DNA from: Collybiopsis luxurians FD-317 M1
Lineage: Eukaryota > Basidiomycota > Agaricomycetes > Agaricales > Omphalotaceae
DNA length: 64,000 nucleotides
Assembly (NCBI GenBank): GCA_000827265.1
Contig: KN834850.1
Coordinates: 3,387 to 67,386, forward strand
Reading direction: 5' to 3'
In this document: positions 10,500 to 23,146 of the stretch, piece by piece
Layout of the letters: every line of letters starts with the position of its first letter
Numbering within the stretch: position 1 is the first letter of the stretch
Notes under the pieces: generated by a model
The model's input: only the letters and a program-made list of their open reading frames with translations
What the model was told of the DNA's origin: nothing
Database searches by the model: none
Made by a program: the position numbers and the translations under genes

Positions 10500-13400
10500 T
10501 GGAGTCTAAAGCATGAGTTATTCCATATTTGGATGATTTGTCTGAGCAAGCAGCAAGAGGATGGCTTATTGAGACTGATTAGGTAGACTTCTTTTATTTT
10601 TGCAAATCTCACATGTTCATCAGCCTGTTGCTGTGCTGGAGCATCCCAAATTCCATGAATTGATTAGTGTTGCAGCTCAAGCCACAAATGGTGTCAAAAT
10701 TCCAAATCGTAAGGCCACTCATTAACTTATTCAAGAAGAATTTATATGAGCTACAAATTCAATTTGCGGTAAGCTATCTGATTACTTCTTTTCCTTTTTT
10801 CCCTGAGCCTTTGGCTATAGAGCAACACTGTAACTGGGAAAATCTCAGTTACATGTAATGCTTGGCAAGCCATTAATGGTGATGCATATTTTGCTGCCAA
10901 TGGACACTGTATTGAAGAATTATCTCCTGGGAACTGGAAGCTTCAAAATGCCTGACTTGGCTTCATACAAGTGAATACTGCCCACAGTGGTCCTCTGCTG
11001 GACTATACACTTCTCAAGATTCTACACCATTTTGCAATTTTCTTTGGATATGTTCTACTCAGATTTACACACCTGAAACTAACAAAGATTGGCTGGGTAA
11101 CTTGCAATAATGCTACAAATAATGATGCTATGCTGGACTGTGTCTTGCACCTGATTAACTCACACAAGTCAAGCAAAAGTATGAAGGAATGGTGCTCAAA
11201 AGATTCTTACATCCGGTATGTGTTAGAATCATATTAATGTATTGTTACATGATTTATTCTTACTCTGGTACCTCACTCACATCATCAACCTCACAACTTA
11301 GACTGTTCTCAAAGCACATAGCCAATCCAACCACTATGATTCTGTGGATCCAGTCACTCATGAGCCAGATATGGATGCAGTATTTCAAGATGAGATTGGG
11401 CTGGTCTGATCCATTATTGTGAAGGTATTTTCTACCACTGGCATATTGAATATTATTTGTGATTCATGAATTGTACTTTCAGAATAGGCTCATTCATCTG
11501 GGATTATTCTATTTGACAACCCAGTTGCCAACAAACAACCCCTAGCAAACAACCCCTAGCAATGCGAAAGACTAACTGACTGCTGGCCACTCTGGAAAAT
11601 GACCATTGTAGTGCCCAAGGCACCAAATTTTCAGAATTCACTAAGTAGCTGCTGTTGTTAGTGATGACAATGCAAGATCAAGTTTACATGCCGCTTCATT
11701 TTCTGTTACTGTTGTTGCCACCTCTATGCAGATAGACTCAGTAGCTGCATGCCGGTTGAAGCAGCTCTGGGCCTGCCTACCCCTTCGCTGTCAAATTTAT
11801 TACTACCAGCTTGTCCTCACCTGTCTGAGTTGAAACACTTTTATATCCCACATTCAGCTTGAGTACTATACATTTAGTAGTGTAATAATTTTTTCTTTCA
11901 CTCCTTTCTTCTTGCTCATCATACTAGGTTGTCCAATTTGTGTAGAGAAACTCTATTATATTATTGTTCATTTCTTTTTGCTCATTGTATAAGGAGTACT
12001 CATCATTGTTGCCCTTCCCTCAGGTCCAATTTACACTCATCTCCCTCCCTGTATTTCCATGCCCTTCAGTTTCATTTTTCATATCTTATTTCCTGCACAT
12101 GCCTCTCCATTGTTCATATTTTTCTTGCACCAATTGCAATCTATAAAAGCCTTTGGGCCTGTTGTTCTGGCGAGACACTGCCATGGTTTGAACCAGAGGC
12201 AATTGGAAACCAGTCATGTTAGCAAACAGATTGTGACTTGAAGTCACTCACAATGGTCCTGGTGTGACAGCTGGTATTACTTCCTGAATATTGCCAGGTT
12301 GCCAGATAGAATTATCCATTCATCTCCTAAATGCACTCAACTCTTCAAGGATATCCAGAAGCATGACTCATACAACAATAGTATTCCCCTCCATCTCTTG
12401 CTTGACATGGCTGTACAATGGTCATCAATGTATGTCATGTTACATGGAGCAGAAAAGATTCGAGAGGTTCATTCCTTGTTCATTCTATTACTGATCTTTT
12501 TCTCTCATACTGTGACAGTATATTTGAACATTTCTACATGAAATTGGGCTGGCAGAAAAGAATATTGGGAAGTGGAAGAAGCTGGAAAAATTGAATTTAA
12601 TGAATGTAGGATGGGAGATGGTAAAGATATGCTTGTGGTACATCTGATAGCTTTACATTTCCAGAACCTCTGATTTTTGATTTTTAGCATGCCAATAGCA
12701 CTCAGCAAGTATTCTTATCAGAGAATGAGCCATCTCTTTACATTGGTTTACCTGCACTCAAAGCTCTCCACTGTGCATGGTCCAAACATTTCAAAGAAGT
12801 ATAGCTTATTTACAGATGCCTTACAAGCTGGTATCAACAAGTTATCTGATTATTATGACTGGATAGGTAATTCATTGGCACATGTCTTTGCAATGAGTGA
12901 GTGAATGATATAAACTTTTATGTTCAGCTTGACCTTACCTATTCCTATGTAGTTCTTAACCCAACAGAGAAAATAATTCATTTTGAGAAGCACTGGAGCT
13001 CTGATTTGGAAAGTAAAGTTCAAAGTCTTGCTGAAGAAATTACATATTGATTCTCCTCCTTATTTGTACTCTCATGCAAAACAATTGACAGTACAAGGAA
13101 CAGTATGCGGAAATGTATGGCTTAACAAGTGTGCCACCTCAGACATCAAAATCTCAATCTCAACCTCTGGGAAAGAGATCAGCACCACTGTGGGAGTTGT
13201 CAGATGATGAACAAAGTATATCTGGCATTTCTTCAACATCAGCTGACTGTGTTCCTTGGCTTGAAGAATTTTCCAGGTACAACAATGCTACTGACTCTGC
13301 TCCTGAAGGGATATTGATTGTTCAGTGGTGGGGTGTATGCCTTTCACATATAATTTTTCTTCATTAACTGATAAGCAAGTTGGCTGTAGATGAATGCTCA

Positions 13401-13744
13401 ATAACTTCCTGTATGGGTGGTTCTTGCTTGGGGACTTTCTAGCCATCATAGCTTCTTCAGTTTTGAGTGAGAGAGCATTTTCAGCAGTAAGAATTATAAT
13501 TAGTAAATGCCAAAATCATCTCAAGGGGGGTATTGTTGAAGCTCTTCAATTTCTGAAGTGTTTGTTGCATAGGGATCTCTTATTCTGCAAGCCAATCTCC
13601 ACCTCGGATGAGTTTCAGTTAGAGAAAGAGGAAGCTCAGGAAAGGGTTGCGGCTGATGCAGATAGGTTGACATTGGCTGGAGATAACTTGGATTGGATCC
13701 CTCTTGATGATGGAAATGATTGGCCGGGGCTATCTGGGCCCTAG
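10500..13744 (+). pseudogene. hAT transposase remnants ending in the dimerisation domain
   Basis: Translated fragments in order along the plus strand match fungal hAT transposases. They include YLDDLSEQAARGWLIETD (about 10520), ATNGVKIPNRKA (10680), NGDAYFAANG and ELSPGNWKL (10870-10950), IGWVTCNNATNNDAML (11090), LLDMAVQWSSMYVMLHGAEK (12390-12455), ENEPSLYIGLPALKALH (12720), VLNPTEKIIHFEKHW (12955) and a region before the C-terminus ending EGILIVQWWG. The C-terminal hAT dimerisation domain (SSVLSERAFSAVRIIISK, about 13455-13510) lies in an open frame from 13394 to 13744 ending in acidic residues. Stops and frame changes throughout make this a dead gene. Confidence 0.85.
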
Positions 13745-13768
13745 CTGGAGCTTCTGAGCTGGGCCCCA

Positions 13769-13783
13769 GCTGGCACATCACTA
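13769..13783 (-). repeat. Right terminal inverted repeat of hAT element
   Basis: Reverse complement of the 15-bp left end at 9785-9799, with no mismatch. Confidence 0.85.
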
Positions 13784-13846
13784 TCATGGAAAGGTGCAGA
13801 AATTAATTCTTGCATCTAAAAATTTTCTGCTTGCATGTCATAACTT

Positions 13847-14188
13847 TGTTAAATTAAGTTGCATCTCACAATTCTGGCTAGGATATATACAGTGAATATA
13901 TAATTGTATGCGATATCTGTAATAAGATACAATGGCTCAGAGCGCAGACAAGGAGTCAAAGCATCTATATTCATCTCTAGTAAGATACTATGGGTACAAG
14001 TAAATAGTAAGAATCAATATAGCTAGTATAAATAAAGTAGCAGAGCTCACCTCAGAGTGCAGATAAGTAGTCAAAGCATCTGAGGTACCCAATTGTTCAA
14101 GTCAAGTATATAAGAAGTGTAATTGAGTAAATGTAGGACTAAGGATAAAGAGAGAAGTAAAGTAAAGGAGACAGAAGTATATCTAACA
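13847..14188. repeat. LTR-like segment, 342 bp
   Basis: It begins TGTTA and ends TAACA, the short inverted ends usual for Copia-type LTRs. It contains a TATAAATA box near 14030 and an internal direct repeat (CAGAGYGCAGAYAAGKAGTCAAAGCATCT, near 13937 and 14056). No matching 5-bp target duplication, primer binding site or polypurine tract was found, and no partner LTR is evident. It could be an old solo LTR or chance. Confidence 0.3.
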
Positions 14189-17100
14189 GTCCATGTTTGT
14201 ATCTAGGAGAGTCTGTGCAGAATAGAGAAACATATGAATAGTGCGACAGGATAATCACTGCTCAGCACCAGGCTTTGATAAATATCACTTAAGCACTGAT
14301 TGCATAATATTACCAATGCGCAAAGCAGTGACAAGGGTCCTGTCACCATTGACATCAATGGATCTGTCAAAGCAAGCAGGCCCTTCTGGCTTTCCATAAT
14401 GTTTGATCCCTTAAACACCATCTCTTGATTCATCCATGCCAGCATTGCCAGTAACTTTTTCATTTCCAAGCTTGGGGTTGGCATTCATTGACTGTAAAAG
14501 CTTCTTCAACCCTGAACTCAAATGTGGGGTCCTCCAATGGAAGCTCCTGCTGAATGCCATGGACCAATTTGCCCAACATGTTCAGAAGGCAGTGGGTGGC
14601 AGAAGCATTGACAAGGTTCATCATTGCTGTGGCAGTTAGACACACTGAAATCAATGGAGCACAGACAAAAGCATTCAATGATGTTGATGAAGAGCACATC
14701 ACCCCACCCATACACCTGTCCCCAGCTCCTTCCATCACACATTGGAGTGCCAACTCTGCTATCCATTGCACAGGTTTTGACCTGTCTGATGTAGAGGAGT
14801 GCCAGTCTTGTCATCCATGAATGACAAGAGCTTAGGTCACAGTGGCATTGTGCCTGCAAAACCTGAGAGGGATTGGTTTTGCCCTAATGTTTTCTGTCTT
14901 GTGAAGAGGGAGAAGTGCCAGGCACATTTCACCCACTTCTTGTCCATTATTTATCTTTGGTCACCCAGCCAAATACATACTTATTCACTTCATATATGAA
15001 CATACCACCTAGCACTACCTGTAGCTACAACACCCATGTTAGATACCTACAAAGGCAAAACCCCCAGTGAAATGGAGTTCAACCAACTATTATTGCAGCT
15101 CCCTGCTCCTTTAGTACATGGCCCTACTTACTTGTGGCAATAAAGACTCCAAAAAAAAAAAAAAAAAGAGTAGCTCAATCCAAACTTGTGGCCAGGCCCA
15201 CTTGCATAATGTCGACATTGATGTTTTGATCACTGACAAAACTACTACAGCCACCACAGTATGCTACAATCAGGGACAGCACATTTGGCACAAATGAGAT
15301 AGGGTACCCATGCTGTGCTCATATGTATTCAACATAAGAAAAATCAGTAATGTGATGGTCTCCATCAGCAAAGACAAAGACTGGTTCAGTTACATTGTTG
15401 TTATACTGAATCTGTGGACCAGCAATGAAGCTCTTGGAAGGAGGCTTTACAATATTAGCCAATCAAAGAAAAGGACTTTGCAAAGGAGCTGCTTCCCACA
15501 TATATGATATTTATCATATGTCATTTCACTTTCTTGCTTGCTTTGTTTCCAGACACCCTGCTGTCTGAAAACTTCATTGGTAAGATCAAGGTAACCTGTC
15601 ATTCTCACTGGTCTTGGTCTTCAACCTTGAAACTTCAAGTTCAGCTGCCAAGATTCAGACAACACCCTCTCAAAGATCAATTGATACATTTGACCTTGAT
15701 CCACTGCACTACCACTACCATTTTCTTCATCATCTACAGTAAATTGTTTTGTCTTCTACAGACCAGTGCACATTAATAATTTGTAAGTTTACACTGCAAT
15801 TGTATGCTCAGCTTCAGTTGTTTCATGTAGCTCAACTTGTCACCTCTCTTTAGCTCAATTGACAATCATGCTTTCTTCAAAACATTTAAAGCTGAAGGTT
15901 TTGGTATTGTAGCATCTCTCATTGTTTTGACTGTCCAACCACTACTTCTCTCCTTATTTGTGAATTCAGCCTTTGCCACCAAGATTCTCTATGGTTGCAT
16001 AACCTTCTTCACTATCTTTTCTCTCTCCATTATCCTCTATTGTCTCTCCCTCTTCCATTCACTCCCAATCATCCCTGGGCTATCTGCAACAAATGCATTC
16101 AAATTTTTAGTTGTCTACATTTATTTGACAAACAGGCATCATCCCATATCCAAAGAGCTTCATTGTAGGTATGGTTCGTTTATGCAAATTGGTTCATATC
16201 TTTTCAACTTCTGCATGCACCATTAGTTCTCATCTTGTCATCAGGTTGGATAGTGTAAACAGCGCATTGATGTGCACCCGCCTTGAGAAAGGACAATGCA
16301 ACTCTCATAGCTAATTCTTGTCATATATCAATTCTCACATGCACAAGAGAGCAATATCTTGCCAAATTTTCCTTTACTTCAATCTTCTATCAACGCTTGA
16401 AAAGCTATCTTCAACCTCCCCCATTCTGGATCAAAACTAACAATGTAGAAGATCCCATGGACTTTGGCTGCTGGCAGTTGAGTGAGACAAAACAGTTTAC
16501 TCAGATACTACAGCAAATCCTGTCTTTCTGAGCAGGAGTCCTGCTTTCTGCATGCTCTTCATTACCAAAGCCCTAGACATTGATTGTGCCACTAGCAATT
16601 CTACTTAATGATGTTCACATCTGCAAGCAAAGGGCCAAAACACACCGTAGTTCTCCTCCATCAATAGATGTGTGCTTAGTGCAGAAGTAGATGACATCAG
16701 TGTCTTCCTCTGCAACCAGACCATGGGTTAAACCTACAGGAAGGGACATATTAACAACTGTCCCAATCACAACTTTTGCGTAATTATAAATGGTGCCACT
16801 ATGCAACAATGAAAATGACCTTCCCTGCTCTAATTGTTAAAGATTAAGTTAAACAGCCAATCAGTTATATCTGCTTGTAAAAAATTCAAATCTCTTATAG
16901 CCATTTGCAAAAAGGTTTGCATTTCTGACTATTGAACACTTGTTTGTTTGTATTTGGTCATCCTATATATTTTGGGACCCAGGCCCACCAAAACATATGG
17001 AACCACCATCCAATGATGCCATCTGTGGGTCAATCCTTATTGAAATCAGCAGTTTGCTTTTCCTTTGGGCATTGGCTTTGTGTCTGGCTCTTGGAATATA

Positions 17101-17553
17101 TAGAATCCATATCAAAATATCAAATACAAATAAACAACAGTTGAATGCCTCAATGTGCAAAACTTTTTGCAAATGGCTGTACTGTATGATTAGTCCAACA
17201 CATTCCAGTGTCTCTTGGCTATTCCACATTCTGATCTGCCAAGTACCATACCTGGCAAGCCTGCCATCACAGGAACATGCTCATGTCTCAGGCTTGTTTT
17301 TTTGGCCTGAGAAACTGATCACGAGATTGACAGCAACTGTAGATCCAATTCAAATCTGAACATGCTGCTGAAGCTGACCAGTGGCTACTGCATGTACTAC
17401 ACAAAGCTTCCACACCTGCATCCTAGTATAGATTCCAACCTCTAATGTTTGTTTCTGATGTATTTTTTTAATGTTATTGCAGCTTCTGCAGTAAACTGAC
17501 ATGCATGTGCAACTTTATCACCCAGTGCTCCAACAAAAGTGTAACATTATATT
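14189..17553. other. Degenerate CpG-poor DNA, no gene recognised
   Basis: Short ORFs on both strands, none with family similarity I can name. A 17-18-nt A run near 15150 could be a retroposed tail. From 16801 to 17340 only one CG dinucleotide occurs. Some plus-strand stretches (about 15.8-16.5 kb) look like decayed coding sequence. Confidence 0.4.
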
Positions 17554-18339
17554 ATGGCTTCTGCTGCTTTTCCAAGTCCTTTCACCCCATCTTGCCCACC
17601 TTCTCAGCTCTCAATGGTGTCCAATTTGAGACCTCATAACCTTTTCAATAAAAGTGATGCAATCTCATCATCCAATCTCAACTGTCAACTTAACTTCAAG
17701 ACCATTTCTGTAGTCCGAACTTTGTGTAGTGAGGTATCCTCTGCATCGCTACAGACCATACCACTAACAAATACATGTACATTGGTCGATTGCCATGACA
17801 CTGATCTTCTACTGACCTTTTCAGACTACATGGTCTTCGTCAATGGTCATTGCGACTCTGACTACAATGATGACCTCGCCAAACAGTGCATTTGCAAGAG
17901 TAACAATAATCAATTGTATGTGCATGTGCTAGATAGAAAGACGCATATCTTGCCAGCCAAACTTCCTTTACTATCTGTTTCCCTGCACACCATTCCAACC
18001 AGTTTTGGCAACATCCTTACTTTTGAGTTGGATCAAGCTTTTCTCCTCCCAGAATGTGTCAGTCCTGGAACACTGATATTGGGCAGAGCCCACAACCAAC
18101 ACGCTATGGTCATGTGCCACCTCTTTCAGTACCACAATTTTCATTACTGTGTCTGCTTCCACAATGTACTCAGCATCTTCATTCTGAAAGTCCATGATTT
18201 TGGTGTGTCTCAAAAATGGATACCCTGGGAAGATATTGCAATGCTCTATAAATCCACCATGTATTCTTCTATATTTTCTGCTCCATCCCACTCTTTAGAG
18301 GACCACTTTCTGGCTCTTCAACAATTCCAGTTCTCCTAG
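17554..18339 (+). CDS. Unrecognised 261-aa ORF
   Basis: Uninterrupted frame of 261 codons in otherwise poorly coding, CpG-depleted DNA. The N-terminus is rich in Pro and Ser; the rest has many Cys and His without a clear metal-binding spacing. I see no signal peptide, membrane segment or known domain. Given the surroundings it may be a fragment of a mobile or decayed gene. The ATG chosen is simply the first in frame. It is kept because its length is well above chance for this region. Confidence 0.3.
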   Translation: MASAAFPSPFTPSCPPSQLSMVSNLRPHNLFNKSDAISSSNLNCQLNFKTISVVRTLCSEVSSASLQTIPLTNTCTLVDCHDTDLLLTFSDYMVFVNGHCDSDYNDDLAKQCICKSNNNQLYVHVLDRKTHILPAKLPLLSVSLHTIPTSFGNILTFELDQAFLLPECVSPGTLILGRAHNQHAMVMCHLFQYHNFHYCVCFHNVLSIFILKVHDFGVSQKWIPWEDIAMLYKSTMYSSIFSAPSHSLEDHFLALQQFQFS

Positions 18340-21300
18340 GAGCAACTCCAAAACCAAACCCAATGAGGCAACAATTAGTGAGTTTGCGAAAGCATTATAT
18401 GGTGCAGTTTTTAGCAACTGCTGGTGAGTTCTCTTTCATGCTGTCAATGGCCAACCTGATCTTATTCCATGTACAGTGGCCACAATGTGGCATCATCAGT
18501 TAATAGTGATAGTCAGAGGTTCTAACATGCTGCATCCAAACATCCCACATTGAGCAGAAACTCCCAACATTCTCTTGCATTTTATTCATTTTACATGTAC
18601 TTAAATACCCAGCCTCTCAGTAGCCACTGTCAGTAGAAACAAAGATTTTGTACTTTCCACAAACACTCATGTTTCTTCCAACCCCACCACAAATTTATGC
18701 ACATATAGGAATTAAACTAACTACTGCTTTTACAATGCACTCCTCCCTTCCAGTGGACATTCCTTATTTGCATTTTGCACTGTTCAGCTCTTCCTATTTA
18801 CAGAAAGCACTGTATGAAGAGATTGACTAACTAACTTTGATCAATCTCTAGTCCTACTCAATTGAAAATGATCCTTATATCCAACTTCATTTAAGCAATT
18901 CAACCCAGTGGTGGAATGCCACATGGCTACTTCTTTGGCTATGTCACGTCACTAACCATAGAAACATAAATATCATCTGTCCAAAATGATAAAAATTAGT
19001 AACTGAAACATACCATTACCTTCCCTTTCACACCCAACCAGGTACAATTTTCTTGAACTATGTCACAACAAATAAATAACAAAACTACAATCAATCATTC
19101 AAAACTCCTCATCTATTCTTTCATTAATAATAGCTGAGCAATATATCTTCAATACTTACTGTGGCTGCACTATGATGTGAAGAACCAAAACCAAGCAGAC
19201 AGGCAGCAATTCACACCCTCAATTTGTTTTCTTTAAACCCTTCAAATCCCAATGCAAACAGACAGAAAAAGTGGCACCAACCTGTCACATTAACCCTATC
19301 AATTTACACCAAGGTTCTGTCTTTTTTTAATTCTTCATTTCCACTTCATTCAATATTTCACTTCCTCAGCTTGCAATTTTTGCTATAGCAAAAAAAGAAA
19401 ATGTGCTTATGGTGATGGAAAAAGTTGTGCCAGGTGTCTTCAGTCTGGAAAATTCCAAGGTAAATTCTTTCAAGTTTCTGCTGCCTCACAGGTAACTGAC
19501 AGTTTCATAGTGTGCTCCTATGAATGTTCTGGTTTCAATGCCAAGACTGCCACTGCCATGTTGTCCCCACCTTCATTGTCTTGCACTTTTAAGGCTGTTT
19601 TTGCAATGGCCAAAAATGTCACAGCTGAAATGTATTTGAACCACCATACCACTTGATATTCCCACACTCAGCTTTTCCCTAGTCAGCAAACAGAAAGTGC
19701 AACCACCACAAGAGAAACAATTCCAAGTTCAGATGCAGCACATTATGCTGATTCACTTGAAATTGGCATCTCCAAAGCTCTCGATGGTGCCACACCTTGC
19801 ACTCTTCCACTGCTCTTGAACAACCATAAAAGCAACAGCTTCAAGGCAACTATTACTTTGCCACCTATCAGATCACTATTCCAGGACCTGGAGAAACTCC
19901 CAAATTCATCTGAGCATTGTTTCTTGCATTGAATAACACCCACCCATGCACACAGTTCAGAATGCTGAATTGTACATACAACTTTAAATTTTATGTACAT
20001 ATTGTATTAAGTCACTGAAAAGCACAACTCAGCTAATCGTTACTGGTATGCCAACTTCTCAGATGGATGATGTCATTGGTTGTCAAGTGCAATCTGCTGC
20101 AACTAAACATTTACAATGCCAGTTCACAGGACCTCTCACCACAAAAATTAAAATCTCTGACAATGCAGAGCAAATCAGCCACTTGTCTTGCCCCTAGTAT
20201 ACCTCTTATGCTGCTGACTATTACTTTCCACCAATGTTGAACAATCATCATCACTACTGAACATAGTGAGTACCAACTGCTCCTTGTCTCCATTTCCACA
20301 CCAGCTTGCTCACTTGCCCGCTCAACATAAGCAACATGTCTGCACTATCACTTTTGTTAACATGGTCAGATTACTGTTTTTGCTATAAACCAAAGATTGC
20401 ATTGCATGATGCTATCCACTGAACTAGCCAATGAGCCATCATCTGCTGCAAAGTTTTTACACCATGGTTTCCACCTGCAAATTCAACAGTTCTTCTGATT
20501 AAATCAGGCTATCCCTCATGCTCACCTGGCCTCCTTCTTTTGCATCAGAAATGCCCTCCTCATCTTCAATGACAAGGCTCCCTTTAACATTTCATTCCAT
20601 AATTATAACAACTACCAAATTAGATATCAAACTGAACCTTGCTTCCACTACTGCACATTCACAATGTTTCCATTCACCTATATAACTCTAGTCTTTCATC
20701 TCCAATTCATCACAGTGTAACTTTTTATTGGACAGAAATCCATGCACCAAGATCTTCTCAACATTCCTGGGCATCAGAAAACTCTGTAAAGCAGTGATGT
20801 GGGCAAAGGCATGTATACTGATCATTTTATACCACAGTACTAAATGAATTTTTCTGCCTCTGACCATTGCAGTCACATCTTGAAGCTCCAGATGCAACCG
20901 CTCCAAACTCCATTGCACATCTAACATCATTTGTGGATGGCACTGATGATGAAGATGTTGAAGTGCTAACTGTTTGACTTTGCCTCTTTTCCAATACATA
21001 CAATCCCAGACAGTGATAAAAACCTCAGACTCAAATCTTTCTCCAATATTAATGCAGATGCAAAACACCTGCCACTCATTGAAGAACAGCACTACCTTCC
21101 CCAACAGCTTCTCAAACACATTATCAATTCAATCTCACCAAAAACAGAAGCAAATTTTGAGAATAGTAACAATGACATTGCCTCAACCACTCTTGCTCTT
21201 TCCTTCAGCCCTATCACAGTAAAAGTACAAATCTTCAAATGATCCATTTCCATCAACTCAAACATTTGTTGTCGGAAGACTACAAAAACCATTGAAACAT

Positions 21301-22402
21301 GTGCTATATACCAATCTCCATAAATTCAGCCCCCACAAAAAAAAAAAAAAAAACTAATACAAAAACTGAATACTTCAATAAAACATTCTATTCTATTCAC
21401 TCCACTACTTCCTTTCAGCGAACGCTTGCCTCTCAAACTGGCGTAACCAACATTAATGTCCATAGTCCAGAATTTCACAACCCATAGCCATTGCTGAACC
21501 ACCCAACATTTCTACCATCCATAGAGTAACCATCCTCCATCCCAAATGCACTACCAAATCCTGAATTGAGACAAGGTTGAAGGTCATGCAAGATATTGCC
21601 ATTCAAAGCTTCATCACCATTAGTTACTCTACTCAGACACTCAATTCTACACTCCAAATATGAATGCATTTGGTCAGATGCAAAATTTTCCCCAAACACC
21701 ACTGAACCCTGTGGAAATTATCACAAACTACCACCTCAATCGCATCCATCCAACCGTCATACTCATTCCTCTCAGCAACAATGTTCAATCCTTGGTAGTT
21801 CTGCTTGTTGATAGACAATGACTTTGTCAAATAAGTACTGGGAGTATTCACCTATACAGTGAATTAATCAAGGACATTTGCCAATGCTGCAGGAAAGATG
21901 TACCACTTTGTTTCCATCAAAATTGGGCACCTTCTGCCCAGCTACACCACCACAAACAACATCTTCACTGTCAGTTACTGAGCAAACATGCTCTCCCTGA
22001 ATTACCCCCTTTTCCTTCCAGCCTTGTCAATCACTGACCACCATGAACTGTTCACCAATGTCTCCCAACTGCGATCTGCAGTATCCTTCATTTTTACCAC
22101 CACACTTGTTCACTTTGTTAAAATACAACAGATCTATGCCACCTGTGCCACATGGAACATCTCACTCTGCCAAGACAGAATATGGAATTTCCTGCAAGTG
22201 GCCTTTGAACTGCATCAAAATAGAGCCATCAAGGAGGTCATTTCCACTGTCACCTGTATGTCCCTCTGCAGGTAGTACTACAAACTGTGACTGTCCTTGT
22301 AAATTTGCATGCAACTGAGGCTCAGAAGCAATGCATTCTGCACTAGAACTCTGAAACAGTCATACAACACCATCAAAAAATCAGCACTAACTAATATTAT
22401 GC
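18340..22402. other. Degenerate CpG-poor DNA, no gene recognised
   Basis: AT-rich sequence with many short frames. The minus strand between about 19.7 and 22.8 kb has several stretches of coding character, such as a 143-codon ORF at 20688-21119 and a low-complexity Gly/Asn-rich C-terminus at 21475-21702. They are broken and unrecognised. An A run of 17-18 nt occurs near 21340. Confidence 0.35.
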
Positions 22403-22804
22403 TCAAGGCACTGTGCACATGTAGACACATTCCAGCTCCATCTTATACACCTTACTTTGACTTGGCGACAAGTTTTGCATGCAACTACACAAAAACATTG
22501 TTACTGTTCCATTAAAAAAATGCAAATGCACTGCCATTACCTCTTCTATCCTGCACACACTCTGCATTTCAGAGATCACATTAATCAGTCCTAGTTTGCT
22601 TTCACCAGATACTGACATACTTATCTGAGCTTCTTTACAATTTTCGCATGTCCTGCTGTGACTTACTGCCTTGCACTCCATGTTCATTACCTGACAAAAC
22701 CTGCAAGGAATCTCTGCAAACCCATCACTGAGTTGTTCACTACCTTCAGCACAGGAAAGAACATGCTTATGGTCCACTGTTTCATGCTCAATACCTATAA
22801 CCAC
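22403..22804 (-). pseudogene. ORF fragment with clustered-cysteine motif
   Basis: 133-codon minus-strand frame containing C-x2-C-x6-C-x8-C-x2-C near its middle (PCRFCQVMNMEC, then TCENC). The spacing recalls Zn-binding clusters seen in some basidiomycete DNA-binding or mobile-element proteins, but it is not a canonical Zn2Cys6 or CCHC motif. Downstream minus-strand sequence to about 20.7 kb may be other parts of the same decayed gene. Function unknown. Confidence 0.3.
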
Positions 22805-23146
22805 AGAAATGCATCTTCAGTAATGCTGCAAACTACAACCACTACAACAAAAGAACCATACCTCGCAGCAGACCACCAACCCTGTTATCTGCTGTCCATG
22901 AAGTTGCATCTAAATGAATAGCTTTTGTAGAAGACACAGCAAACATCATGGAAGAAGTAGAGAAGCCAGAAATCATGTGATCAAAACTCATACAAACTCC
23001 GGAGCCAAAATAGCTGCAGCTCATTTGAATATGTACTTCCAAAAATATACACCATTTAAGTTTCTCATTATTCATCCTTCATATAATAAATAGTCCAGAA
23101 CCAAATGCAATACACAAATCATTACCCTTCTCATCATACATTATTG
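22805..23146. other. Downstream flank of F-box gene
   Basis: AT-rich, no gene seen. The F-box frame ends at 23147 immediately after a possible donor (AGAG|GTGAGA), so a further 3' exon here cannot be excluded, though I found no convincing one. Confidence 0.3.

Larger units (their letters stand above)
9785..13783 (+). mobile_element. hAT-superfamily DNA transposon, 4.0 kb, inactive
   Basis: The element is bounded by perfect 15-bp terminal inverted repeats: TAGTGATGTGCCAGC at 9785-9799 and its complement at 13769-13783. Similarity continues more loosely inward through GC-rich CAG/GGCCC motifs. The interior encodes a broken hAT transposase on the plus strand. hAT elements usually create 8-bp target duplications; here TTGGAGAG on the left and TCATGGAA on the right match poorly, so the insertion is old or the ends have drifted. 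A pyrimidine-rich stretch at about 11.9-12.2 kb interrupts the transposase and may be a nested insert. Confidence 0.85.

Noticed and set aside
15147..15167. A run as the tail of a retroposed gene
   Set aside because: No recognisable coding sequence or target duplication next to it; A runs are common in this AT-rich block.
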